Part shown: positions 21,227-34,055 of the stretch, in pieces | Layout: each line of letters opens with the position of its first letter | Numbering within the stretch: position 1 is the first letter of the stretch | Source of the DNA: Trileptium ribeirensis | Lineage: Eukaryota; Nematoda; Enoplea; Enoplida; Thoracostomopsidae | Direction: 5' to 3' | DNA length: 64,000 bases | NCBI GenBank assembly: GCA_030248225.1 | Contig: JASANE010026561.1 | Span: 38,425 to 102,424 of the forward strand | Notes under the pieces: model-generated | The model's input: the letters and a program-made list of their open reading frames with translations, nothing else | Told to the model about the DNA's origin: nothing | Database searches by the model: none | Program-made: the position numbers and the translations under genes

Positions 21227-22402
21227 CAAGGAGTAACCGGAATTCCGGTTCCGGCGAAAATCGTGTTCCGGTTGCGGTTCCGGCAAAGGGCAAAAACCAT
21301 ACCGGAACCGGAATTCCGGTTTAAAAATTTTGTTTGAAATTTTCCACGCTTTTTGCTTCATCCTGTAATCCAAACGTATGTAATATATATTATACAATGA
21401 TCAAGCTGCAATACAACCAAGCAAAAGAAAAGGTTAACTAACCAATTTGCCGTGTGAAACGTAATTAAGGCACATAATTTGAGCAGGAATTTTTCATAAT
21501 AACCTGCAGGAGTTTGTTAAATCAAAGCCAGGTCTATGCTTGTAGCAGCTATTTTACACATCCAGAAGTCTGTGGGATACGTTTGAATTAAACCGGTCCA
21601 ACTCGGTAACAGAGTATGGCTTACGCAGAAGCACTTAGGGTATGCTTGGCTAACATAAATTGCGTCAAGCAGCCGCCAGTGCGCTTGTTAACTTGGTAAA
21701 TCAGTCTAAATTGAAGTAAACTAATGGTATCTGCAACGCAGCTAGAAACTGCTTTCTTGGCAATAAACTGTATTTATTGAAACTGTGCGAGCAGCATCAC
21801 AGTGTGTCTCATTTAAAGCATTCTGATGAGAAAGCTATCAGCATGATCTAACTGACGGACACTGTTTGTCCAACGCTAGCCTAAACAGTGCCTCTGACCA
21901 CTGATCAGAAAAATTACCTTCTATCTAATATTTTCTCTTAGAATCATATAAACCAATAATTTTAAGTTTCCTACAGAAGAACATGCAAAAAACGTATGTG
22001 TAGTAAAGGGAGGCGACTGGAGACAGAGCGAAAGTGTGTATTCTACGCTCCAAGCTTTGTAAGCACATTCGATTTGAAGCACTATACGCAATGGTGTATA
22101 GTGGAAGACATTTTTTGTTCTGAATGTCCAATAACCGACATAATTGATCGATAAATAAACATTATTAGCTTCCTCAGTCTCTTTAAAGTTTTAGAAAGGC
22201 AATAATACCATCGCAATGCATTAAGTTTAATGTAAAAGTTATTTTTAATGCATTTTAAATCCACTATACCTTCATTTCTTCCATCATCTGTTTTACTATA
22301 TATAAATTTCGAAGACCAGGTTCCGGTTCCGGTTCCGGTTTAAATGGACGGTTCCGGTTGCTGGTTCCGGGTCCGATAAATTTCGGTTCCGGTTATTCCC
22401 TG
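21227..22402 (+). mobile_element. hAT-type MITE, copy 1 (8-bp target duplication GTAGTCAG)
   Basis: Left end CAAGGAGTAACCGGAATTCC; right end GGTTATTCCCTG, the inverted form. GTAGTCAG flanks both sides (21219-21226, 22403-22410). The length is 1176 bp. CCGGAATTCCGG palindromes lie near the left end and GGTTCC runs near the right. Eight-base duplications and CAGGG ends are typical of the hAT superfamily. There is no transposase ORF, so it depends on an element elsewhere. A nearly equal-length copy in the opposite orientation is at 41984-43160. Confidence 0.88.
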
Positions 22403-22639
22403 GTAGTCAGAGATCTTTTTTTTTTGCTAGACAGTGTCCGATTATACACAGAGTAGTGGAAACTGCAAAGCTTTAATTCGCGAGTAAATTCACTGATCAC
22501 ACCGCGACTAAGTTGTAGGCCTACGGAGAAAAACAAAACACAAAGGAATAGATGAAGAAACGATAGGCCTAAGAAGAAGAAAATATAAAACAATTGACAC
22601 GCACACACTGTCCTCAAAATATGGGATCCATTCAAACTG

Positions 22640-23276
22640 TACTAAGGCACTGAGGGTTAAAAAGACATAGGCCTACCGTGTTAATCGTACCGGGGGCATG
22701 TAGAGAAATAATAATGTGGAACGATAACGAAATAATGTCAAAATCAAAACGGCAAGTGCAGAGTACAATGTAGAATAAACAATACAACAAACAAACTTAT
22801 TATAAACAAATAAATATACAACTGCTGCCAACTAAACCGTGAAACAGAGTATAGACAGCAGAACAACACTAAATAGTTTACACAACAGAGCGAAGAGATC
22901 GTTCTGGAAACAACTATACACAAAACTACCTCTGGAAAAATGTCGCAGAAGAGAAAGGGTAGACATACAGACAGACACACAGGATTTTGCTTTTATATAT
23001 ATAAGATTTGTGGCCTAATATCTGCCACTGACATGTCAAATTTCAGCGCAATCAGACTTGTAGAATATGCAAAAAGTACTGTTCCAGTACTTAGTAAAGT
23101 ACCTTTTTAAAAGCAGATACCGGGATAAAAGGTAGCCTGTCCTGACCCCTGACGTGTTGAACCACTGTGCCAAATTTGATGTCTATCTGACCAGTAGTTT
23201 CGGAGCCTATTGCGAACACACACAGACAGACGGACACAGAGACACACAGGATTTTGCTTTTATATATATTTATCTA
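22640..23276 (+). repeat. Two LINE 3'-end-like fragments (RTE-type tails)
   Basis: Both end in the same tail, 'acacaggattttgcttttat' plus a TA run (22978-23006 and about 23244-23272). Each tail follows a CAGACAGAC-rich run. The segments before the tails contain 'tcaaatttcagcgcaatcag' and 'ccaaatttgatgtctatctg'. That wording is common in 3' regions of RTE-like LINEs of invertebrates. No reverse-transcriptase sequence is attached. Confidence 0.55.
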
Positions 23277-23640
23277 ATGCTTGTAGTTCAGTTGATAAGC
23301 CCATATAGCCTTCATAGTACATGTAAAGCGCATTCTAGCTGAGGTCCAACTTTATATAAAACTTATATAAAGTTTATATTAAGCCGCGGTGTTAATTTAA
23401 CTTCAAACTTATTGACTTAATAACTACAAAAAGATAGATTTGTGCATCGTTTACGGTGAATAATTAAGACATCCACCAAACACGGGTCCGAAGGTAACTT
23501 TAATATAAAGCTAATACAGCTTACTTGTTTAATTAACGAAATGCTAGATTTTATATTAAGTCGTTTGTGTATATTACTACATACAGGCATATTTACGTAC
23601 ATATTTGGGATCAGCGTCAGTACGAACAAGACGCTGCAAA
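23277..23640. other. AT-rich spacer, no feature seen
   Basis: Between the LINE tails and the recognisable later block of repeat R copy A. No coding sequence. Confidence 0.35.
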
Positions 23641-24452
23641 GTAAACAAATGCGGGGTAAAGAACATAGAAAGGGTTCCAGTGCCCTCAAATGACTTCAGA
23701 GTGCCAAACGGGCCTCAGATTCGGGCTCGGCTCCTCTAGCCGACTATTTTGATATGCGACAGGTCGGTTTTCAGACAGAAAGGGAAGACTGAGCTCCCGG
23801 GCGAGCCCGTCAATGATTTTGATAAATAAGGAGTTAATGAGGGTCCAACGGGTTTGGGGTTGCTTTTATGTGGGGTTCGTGGTATGTCTTTGTGTCGGAT
23901 TTAATGAGGCGAACGCGATGATGGGTTACACGACTATCGGGAAAATTCCCTCAAATTTCAGGGGGTGTTGTACAACGATGGGCACCGCGGATCCCTTCCG
24001 GGCTCAAACGAAAGCCTCGGACCTAAGGAATCTAAAGATGACATGTATAGAACCATGTGAAAATCAATTGTTAAAATAACTAATTAAGTTTACCGATAAC
24101 GTTTCTTTCATTTCCAGGAGGTTACATAGTTATTTGCTAATAATAAGTCCGTGGGTCCCGATCAGATTTGCACGGGACCAGTCTCATTGCAAAACCGATG
24201 AATTCTGCATCGAAAATTTTCAGCTTTTCTTTCGCGATTTCTTAATGGTTCCGGAGTTATGAGCCGGAGCAGCAAATATCCTCAAGTGCGCGTATTCGGA
24301 ATTGACATATTAAAGCTCATTTTATCAGCTAACATATGCAGCGTTCACTGAAAAATGTGTGCACTCACTGCACATTGTAACACGTATGAGCGTGCGTATT
24401 GCAACAAAATATTTCTAAAACATGTAGCTATAATTCGTATTATTTTTACATA

Positions 24453-24648
24453 CAGTACTCGCCAAAAATGACCGTCGCATTTCGAGCGAGCGAGTTCGAG
24501 CGAGTCGCGAGCGAGTGGCTCGCTCGAGATTTCGCAACTATTTAAATTAATGGAAAATTCTATTTTTAGAACAAATTTATTTCGAGCGAGTCGCGAGCGA
24601 GTGTCGAGCGAGTCGCGAGCGAGCGACAGTCATTTTTGGCGGGTACTG
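24453..24648. mobile_element. Tc1/mariner-type MITE, CGAGCGAG family, copy 2
   Basis: TA on both sides. The ends CAGTACTCGCCAAAAATGAC and GTCATTTTTGGCGGGTACTG are inverted repeats. The interior has many GAGCGAGTCGCGAGCGAG units and an AT core. This is the cleanest of the three copies. Confidence 0.85.
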
Positions 24649-27224
24649 TATTTAGTGCAATACGTCTGCCAATTGCACGATTTTTGTAACAACAATGTTA
24701 GTTGTTGCTACACTTATTAATATGTTTTGTAGCAACAGTTGGCATCGCTTCGCCATTTTAAATGTAGCGCTAATCGTGAATATTGACACAAATGTAGTGC
24801 AATAAGGAATGCGGCGCTACAGATTTAATAGCAATAAGCATTATTATTGCCACAAATTCTGTAGATATAAACATGACAATACATGTTACAATGTGCAGTG
24901 AGTGTACACATTTATCTGTGAACGTTGCATTAGCCAGCGAAAATGAACGGTGGTAACTGATATTTTATTTATCTTTATAATTTACAAGTGTACATCTTAA
25001 CTTTCAACACTGGTAAACTTAATATTGGCAATTCTGACTGATAACTTTCAGAAATTTTTCTCAATTGCTGTTCGCTATACGGCGAACCGTCATTTCTTTT
25101 TGTGATCCTTACTTGTGAGGACGGTCTTTCTCGCCAAATTGGGCTAAATTATCTCTCAGTCCCATCCCGCGGGGTAAGGCAATTTTCCTAACAATTTGAA
25201 GTGGTTCATGTCGTTTCATAATACAGGGGGTGGTGCTGGGACGTATAGGGAGGGAGAAGTCAAAATTTGCTCAGGGGTCCCAACCTTGGTAAGCTGCCGA
25301 AATGATGCGGGAGCTCGAGAATTGTCCTCGTATCTGCGGTTAGGCCAGGATACCTTGGACAAATATGCAAAGAACATTTACGCTGAATTTATTTCAAATC
25401 ACCTTTAGATAATCTAATCTGTGTTTTAATCCGTTGGCGAATGACAAAACTCTTAATATGGAATTTTTCATAGATAATAAGGTGACTGAATGTTGTCTGT
25501 TTCTGGTATCTAGCCTTTAGAGGTAAGAACAGGCCTACTTTTTTAGCCCTGGTCCAAATTATGACGTATTACGGCGTAGACACTTCTTGGGTTGCAACAT
25601 TTTTTGTTCGAAGTATAATATCGACTGTATAATAATAACTGCTGCATTGCGCACTTCCAACGCAATGCCCATGCGACCCTGGCTATCGTGACCATAAGGG
25701 TGGACCTACGGGACTTAAAATTTTCACTGGGTCGGTCCCAAGGCGCTACGGAGGTAAGAAAGCCGCAGGAGCGCTTCACAGGATGTGTTCTGATCTTGCC
25801 GGACGGGTTGCATACGTAGTCTGTGTGGTACTAGTTTTGAGGTCCCCAGGTAGGTTGGCTCCGTCACCTGCTCCCAGGCCAAGGAGACCATACCGCTATT
25901 CCCTATCCTCTTTCCACCTGGAAGTGTCCAACGACAATAATTGATTAATATGATTATATCATAACTGGTCGGCTCAACCTTAATAGGTGGTCGGTTGTAA
26001 TCTTTTGATGCTAGTTATGAAAAAATCTCCCTCGCGCCAGTCGGACCTGTACATTAGTTGAGTCAGCGAGCCACGTTAAAACTTGCAAGCTTTTAACGTA
26101 AAGCCTGAACAAGGGTCGTCGACTGGGGCGATGATTTCAATCCACTTCAGTACGTATCGCTAGATAGGGCATTGAAACGTGATGACACCAAAGGTTCGTT
26201 TAAAGCAATCGTACAAACGGGTAATACTCTGGTTCTCATCATAGGGATACACGTGCGCAATAACTACTGGGATGGAGGGTCGAGATTATATAGTATCTTA
26301 GACCTCGCCCTTTTCATAAAACGCTCATTTGTATTGATTTCATTAAGTTTTCAGACAACTGCGCTTACCCTACTCGACACACAGGTATGGGTAACGTATA
26401 ACAGTTATCAGGGTGCTACAAGAATAACTGCTCACTCGGTGCTAGGGATAACAACGCGGGTTGACTTGGTTCGGGCAAGCAAAGTTCGACTAGTCAAGTA
26501 TCAGTAGGTACAGGATTGGGCTTGAGAGTATTAAACGTAAGGTTCGAAACTACGAAGGGAAATGCATTGGTGAGGCGATCCGATTCTGCTTATCCTAAAC
26601 TACATATAATATCTACATACATTGCTATGGTACCCCACGGTTCGAATTGGCATGACAAGGTATGAGGATCATACAATAGACAACATATCAATAAGTATAA
26701 TTTAACAATTCACGTCATCGATATACATATATTTATACGTATAATATACATATCCTGGTTGAAGGTTCGACTCCGATATGGTGCGACATACATTCGATTC
26801 ACAAGACATGACATTGGGCAAAAGTATTTTTTCTAAAGCAATAAGCGATGTATGACACTGTATTTTACGATCCGATAGCCTTCTAGTAAATGTATCACAA
26901 GAACGACGAAAAAGCGGTCCCGGTGACAACGTTTCGCTATATTTGGGTCAGGATTTTTGCTCCCGGGGATACATTAATTATACACAAACATATATGTGTC
27001 GATTCGCACAGTCATACAGGGAAACTTTCAAACGGCATTCGGTGGTTGCAGTCTCTTTTATTCAACTGTGGTCAAGCTTGCCTGATGGCCAGTTCATTGG
27101 GAATTAGCATACATAATGCGACTGGCTAAGCGTGCCGGTACGGCAAAAATTCAAAATATATAGGTAAGAATGAACCGAGACGTGGTTACCGACTTGGAGG
27201 GATAGCTAAAAGGAAGTTGGATTT

Positions 27225-27587
27225 CTGGCCTGTCCACAGCCCTCCGAAATGTGGGGGGGGGGGAACTTCGGAGGGCCCCATGTTCATTCTCGGGGGATAA
27301 ATTTTGTTTACAAATACTAAATATTTCCATATATTCATACATTTTTACTACCGCGAATGTATTTTGAACTTAAAAAACGACATTTTAGCATTATAAATAG
27401 TTGTAATTAATGTTTAAAAAACAATTTGCAAACAAAAACATAAATTTTCAGACATGAAAATTTTTGTAATTAGTTGAACATGGGGGTTTCGGCCGAGTGG
27501 GGGGAGCGGACATGGGGGATAATCTCACGAACATGGGAGGATTTCGAAAGTGGGGGGTCCCCCACCATCCCCACTGTGGACAGGCCC
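27225..27587. mobile_element. MITE with CTGTCCACAG termini, copy 1 (6-bp target duplication GGATTT)
   Basis: CTGGCCTGTCCACAG at the left and CTGTGGACAGGCCC at the right form inverted ends. GGATTT flanks both sides (27219-27224, 27588-27593). The subterminal regions are G-rich (a run of 10 G at about 27251) and the core is AT-rich. The length is 363 bp. Other copies are at 35181 and 58005. No ORF; superfamily uncertain. Confidence 0.82.
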
Positions 27588-30500
27588 GGATTTGACGTCC
27601 ACTAATATTCTTTTCGGCGGTGTTCACGAATGGATTCGCGTTCGGTTACCTCATCCTTGCTTTATATGAACACAAGCAGAAACACGTATATATGTATACT
27701 ATATGCTTTGATCGCTCAAACTCGGCTCAATTGTGACTTGAAAACAGGTCTGGTGTTTGCCGTTTCAGTGGTTGCACTCGTGAGCCAGTACAAGCTAGAG
27801 GTATACAGATGTCCTATTCCTCACCTTGGAGGTACCGGTAGAAGAAGGTACCAGTAGAAGAAGTTTAAGACCCAAGGTCCAATGTTTCATACTTTCCTAA
27901 AATGTTTCCTGAGAAATATTTCCACTAATTTTTTTATACACAAGGCCTAATTTATCAAAGGTGAAGAATTTGATATTTCATTTTTATTTGCAAATTTGGT
28001 AAAAATTTGTACATTTCTAAAAAAGCACTGGATCGAGCCGCAGTAAGGGAAGATTTCTCCAGTGATAATGTCGGACCAATTTAAGATCCACCAGTGACCT
28101 CTAATCTTAAGTTCGGTTCAGCGGAACTGTTTTCGTGGTTCTTGAGAAAAAGCACGGGTTTTGTAAGCTATTTCAAGAATTCCGACGAATGAATATCAAG
28201 TAACATTTAATGAGGACGTTATTTTGATTTTAAATTTTCTAGCTGTCCCGAATGACAGGCTAAAATTACCAATTTGTTATGAGCAGGATAGCTTAATTTC
28301 TTCGGGTTATTACGGGGTTGTAATCTACGTCCTACAATAGAATTCTCACTAGCATTGACGGTGTCGCAGTAATGGGAACTCCGGTATAAATTGATGGTTC
28401 GAAGACTAGGACCGTCCTCGATATCAAAGTAAACTTGTTTAGTATTAATTTTGCTAAATGGCTGCCTTTGTTACTAGTTCACGAAGAGTATTTAAATATG
28501 GGGTGAGGATCCTAAACACAACTTGACCTAAACAACTAAAATCATCTGACCTACGTAATTCACGGTGATATTCAGTTCTAGGGCAGATCCTTTCTAATTG
28601 TCTATCGAACTGCGATTGGAATTTCGCCAGACCTGAAACGTTGACTCAGCCCTTTGTTCCTATGGTTAAGGTTCAAAAAGCTATCGTTATAGGAACGTTG
28701 TCTGATTTCCTAACAAAAAGCCTGATTTAATTACGTTTGAAAAACTTAAGGCCGCCATTGCCTCCATGTTTACGAGTGTACTAAATACAAATTTTTTGTA
28801 TCCAATTTCGCAAAGAAGAATTTTCGCAGTACCGCAATTATTTGTGTCCTAGTGCGAAATGCTATATACGGGTAGTCAAAATTGTCTAACCGGTTCGTCC
28901 TATATTTTATTGATCTGACTATTACGGTTCTTAACTAGTCCTCATTCGAAAATGAGTGGCGCTACGGTTCAGCTAGCGAGCAGACCATTGACGAAGTAAT
29001 GAACTACTCTGGGGCTATCCCCAATTTTCACGAGCTCAGCCGTGTTGAATTACGTAGGTTATCTAACCAATTCCTGATACAGGATGTATGTCCGATCTCT
29101 ATGGCTCAAGGAGGAATTATTCTACTATCTTATCGAGTCGCTCATCATCGCTACGAAGAGATGGTACCAGTGTAGGGTTGAGGCCGTCTTAAGCTGACGA
29201 ACCACTTGCGAAAGGCGACTCAATGTGGTGTTTCAAACAGGTTTTCTCCATCAAAGTCCTCTTTGTAAATTGTATCTTACAAATGTATAGTTTCGCGTTA
29301 TTTTTAGGGCATGGGGGTACGAGTTAAAATTTGATTTACTCAGCTATTCTAATATTTAGCATGAAAGTAATCTAGTGACGATGGCTCGGACTCCATCGGT
29401 ATTGTCCTAAAGCGAGTAGTTTTCGGTAGAACCAATATCAAGGCTGGACTAAAACAGTTAAAACTGTAACAGTTAAACCAAATCCGTATAACCGAATCCA
29501 AGGGTCGTTTTACCCGAAACGAATTTTACCTATAATATTTCATCGAGCTAAAGGTCCGGAATCGTTCGGTTATTCGGTTTCTACCAAGTTCTTTAGCCTA
29601 ACCTAACAAGGTGGAGCAAACTTAAAAGTTTGAATTACGAACGATTTTGCCAGCCTTTCTCTGTGAAAATTTGCACGGAAGCTGGGCTTGATCTATAGTC
29701 TTGATTTAGTAGGGCCTGGTCCCTGGTTTTTTCAAAAATTAGTTCGTCGGGCCGTGACACGCCAGACCCGACTTCGCATTTCGCGATGTTAAAATTTGAA
29801 AAAAAACATTAGCCGTTTTCACGGCAGTTTATCAACTCTTGTAAAGTTGATACTGCAATTGCTGCAGCGGCGTATCGGAGCTTCAAGACTGCACTGGTGA
29901 CTCGTGCTGCACTGGTGACAACCAAATATATATACGGAGGAAAGAGAGACCCAAACCGCAAATCTAAAGCTAAATCAAAACACGCTGTGAAACTAAACCT
30001 AACCAGTGTACCATTATTCCGAAAATTTGTACAAAAACCTGAGCGGCTTTTCGCCTGCTTGGGTTTAAATTTATTGCACTTTGGAAAGATTCACGGCTTT
30101 GCCGGGCTCATTGGCGCAAATGAAAGGCCTATAGGGTCTCTATTTGTAAAACAAAAATCGTCAAAATCTTGGAAGGAATTTTGCATTATTGGCAATTGAA
30201 GTTATAGGTGGGGGCGAGCCTCTTTTGGGTTACCTGGCCAACGAACCCGTTTGAATTCGTTCAATCCTAAGCTCTCAATTGAGAGACCAGACTCAGACCT
30301 ACAACACTTAGCAAAGTTTACACAAATTCTTGGAAGAAATTTTGAAACATGTCAAATTTAAGCTCAAAGTGGGGGCGTCCCACTCTCTATTCAACGGGTT
30401 GGTTCATGGACCCTGTTAAATTTTGTTAAACCTTAAGGATGAATGTGAAATATCATGTCCTTATTTATAAATGATTGTAATTTTAGGAAAATTCCTGGAA

Positions 30501-31379
30501 AGAATTTTTGTGCGAGGCAAATTCACCTATCTCCTGTTCCTACCAACAAATATTCAGTGTACAACTCCGTGAATGCGGTAAAATGTATAAGTAAATCGTA
30601 GGTAAAATCTTTTAATCATGCTTGAAATAGGAAATTGGCAATTAAAAGTGTATCCCTTATTTGTAAGAATATTTCCAGAAAAGTTTTGTTTAACTTCGGT
30701 CGACTCAAGTTCATTCATATTCCTAATAACTCGACTCAGGAAATTATGTAAAATTGTACTTCGCGAGTGTCGCGATTATTTGAGCCTTAACTCATGACCG
30801 AGGGGTTCAGAATAACCTTGGCGGTAATAAAATGTTCTTACAAGCTGTTTCGAGGAGAACTTCTATGACGAACGGACAATGGAGCCCGGCCGAAAAGCCA
30901 AGATGGGGCGATGACTATCTAAGATTGGACTCGATTGCGACAAATTGTTCTCCAGCATTGACAAACGCTAACTTCAGGCCTTGCGCATCTCCACTCCTAC
31001 ACTTACGTACCAAATCCTCCGTCGCCCACCAATGCTCGTCCATACGCGTGACCGACAATCGAAAACCAAAAATCAATACGAAAACAGTGCTTAAACTATT
31101 ACAAATTATGCGTAAAAGTCCTCCGAAGTAAAGTCAAGTATAGTAAAGTCGTCCGAAGTCCGCGCTGCCGAAGTCAAACCGAACTACTAATGTCAGTGGG
31201 GACGTTTGGCCCAGACTGCTTTTTCAGTCTCCTACCAATCAGAGACAATTTAATTGAGATCAGAGTTCCTGTTTTTTCTGGATTTGACCAATAAAATGTT
31301 GATTTGGGACGGCTACCGTAAACCGGTGACGGTCACAGTCCAAAGGAAAATTTATTGACTAATAAAAAATGCATTTCCA

Positions 31380-31990
31380 TTCTCATTTCCAGACGATTTG
31401 CTCTTGTTTTCCATTTGGTCTAATCATTTCACCGGCAACAACCTTTATTATATAATTTTCGGGACCATTTTAATCCCATTTTATAAGTTTTTAATTATTA
31501 TTTAATAAAATTTTAATATTAATTTAATATTTACCTAATATATTAACATAAATTTTTCATAATAAGTGTAAGTACATAATAAGTGTAAGTACATAATAAA
31601 TAATTAACATAATAAGTGTAGTACGTTTATTAGTTTATTATGAAGCTCTTAGACAGACATAGGTATAACTCTATACTTGCATATTAAATTGTATTACTTT
31701 ATTATTTTATATAAAATTATTAGTACATTTATAATTTTATTATTAATATTTACTTAATATATAAATGTAAGTCTGCCATTATTTTAACACTAAGTAATAA
31801 ATACATACACCAGACGGCTGGGTAACTATATTAATTTAATATAAAACTTATAACTCAGCTAGTTTATTTACTTAATAAATATTTAAATTTTAATATAAAC
31901 TTGTATCTATTATACTTACAGATATATAAACATATTAACATATTATACTTCTATATGGGGTCGCCAGACGCCTGTGTAAACAAGACGTCG
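31380..31990. other. Very AT-rich block within repeat R copy B
   Basis: Mostly A/T (TTTAATATTAATTTAATAT-like). It includes a small tandem run of 'ataataagtgtaagtac' at 31558-31600. The equivalent block in copy C is at 53340-53860. Confidence 0.6.
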
Positions 31991-33474
31991 AAAAACAAAC
32001 AAACCTTAGAGTGGGGTTACAAAACGGGGTCCTAATCCCTCAAACGCCTCCGGGAATCAAACCGAGTCTCGGATTCAGTCTCGGTTCTCCTAAACGAGTA
32101 TTTTGATACCCAACACTCCAAGAATTCGACCAAACGGGAAAACCCAGCTCTTGGACGAGCCCATCCAAATTTACGATAAATAATCAGAATCTAGATGGCT
32201 TCAGCTTGTTCGGGATGCTGTTTTATGGTGTGAGAAGTACATTTTTACGGATTTACCGAGGAGAGCACACGGATGGCTAACATGCCTATCGGAATAATGC
32301 CCCCAATTTTCATGGGGTACTGTACCCAAGGCGTTCACGGCGTGCTCATCTCGGTCTCAAACGAACGCCAATAGTACGGGGTGCCCAAATATAATATTTG
32401 TATAATCATATATTAGCTGATTATTAAAATAACTGATTAAGTTTAATTAAAATATTTATCTAATTTTCAGGGATACTCCCAATTATTATTGAATACGTAC
32501 GTGGATACTGATGGAAGCTCTATGGGACCGGTCTCATTGGAAAGATCGAAAAATTTTGCACCAATGATTTCTCAAGGGTTCCGGAGTCATTGGCTGGAAC
32601 CGCGAGGACCCTCAATTCCGAGTATTCGAAATAACATTTCAAAACTCATTTTATTTGATAAAGTTTTCCAGTGTCAATGGTAATATTGAACTCTGGGGAA
32701 TCTAATATGTTGTGTTATATACTAAAATTTTGAGATTTTTGCCTATTTGCTGTTCGCTTTACGGCGAATAGCCACAAATTTTTGAGCTCCTAACTTGTTC
32801 CCGTCACGACTAATCTTTCCACCTAAGTTGGGCTAAATTCTATCGGTCGTATCGCGCGGGGAGATGCCAGTTTCTTACAGTTTTGGCTTAATTCGGCGAA
32901 TTGTACCGTTCTGATAATTGGCGGGTCGCGAATGACAAAGAATGCTTAAGTGCCTCGCTAAACCCGATCGATCGTACATAGAGTGCGCAAAATATATACA
33001 TGTAACGATACCAATTCACAATCTACCTGATCAAGAACAATGCACATAAATATATATACCAAAAATAACGGATCGGGATTGGCAAGGTACAGCATGATAC
33101 CCTACCAAGCCGATCAACCAACAACAAGTTTACAATTTATACAACGACGATCAGCTGAATGGGATATCAATAAGAGGTAACATCAATGGTACAATCGAAT
33201 TACATACAGTCATGTGCCTTTATGGCTACTGCAAACAACATAGGTATAAATAAATCAACGCGATCATGGTAATACGATTATATACGATAACAGTGGTATA
33301 AATTGAATGCAATGAATCAGTACAATCATGGTAATACGGTAGAAGTTAGGTATACAAATAGATGCTTTTATGGCAATAACAAATATTAAGGACTTGTCTC
33401 ATGGCCAAGAAAGTGAATGTAAGTACATATAAAAGTTAGGAAAATACGTTTCGTTAAAGTCGAAGACCCAAAAC

Positions 33475-34055
33475 AAAACTCGAATAGTAGAGCACCACAT
33501 ATGGCAATATATAGCTTTGTTCTCTGAACGAATTGAGCCCAACCGCAGTTGAATCGATCTAGTCGTTGAGGAGATGTGGCCAATTCGGTGTTTTCGGTGT
33601 CCCAAGGACTCATGTATAAACCGTCTTTACCCAACCCTGCTCGACAGGTGGTGCAGTCAATAGCAACGCAGGGTATATAGCTATATAGAGCTTTGCTTTC
33701 TGAAAAGAAATAAGCCCCTTAGTCGAATCGCTCCAGTGATTGAGGAAACGTGGACAATTTGGTGTTTTTGGGGCACCAAGGGCCCATTTACAACCCATCT
33801 TAAGTCTACGCTGCTCGACAGGTGAGGTCAACAGCAACGCAGCGTATACAGCTATACAGAGCTTTGTTTTCTGAACAAAATAAGCCCAATCTTACCCGAA
33901 TCGCTCGATTCGTTGTTAATATATTTCCAATTTGGTGTTTTCATGGTCCACAGGACTCATGTATAAACCGTCTTTACCCAACCCTGCTCGACAAGTGCAG
34001 TCAATACCAACGCAGCGTATATAGGTATATAGAGCTTTCCTTTCCAAATGTACAT
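33475..34055. repeat. Tandem repeat, about 3.2 units of ~173 bp
   Basis: The phrase 'gagctttgyttyctgaa' recurs at about 33514, 33690, 33860 and 34034. The phrase 'acccaaccctgctcgacag' recurs near 33630 and 33977. It lies in the 3' part of R copy B. Confidence 0.75.

Larger units (their letters stand above)
19317..25510 (+). repeat. Long noncoding repeat family R, copy A (interrupted)
   Basis: It starts at GCTGCTGCATTGCGCACTTC, the same start as copies B (25630) and C (49212). The first block (19317-20790) aligns with 25630-27860 and 49212-50480. The later block (23640-25180) aligns with 31960-32890 and 53860-54900. The middle block is missing. A hAT-like MITE, LINE tails and a mariner-type MITE interrupt it. 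I see no long ORF. Class unknown. Confidence 0.65.

Noticed and set aside
29897..30199. 100-codon open stretch within repeat R
   Set aside because: It is not conserved as an ORF in R copy C, has basic composition and no family resemblance.
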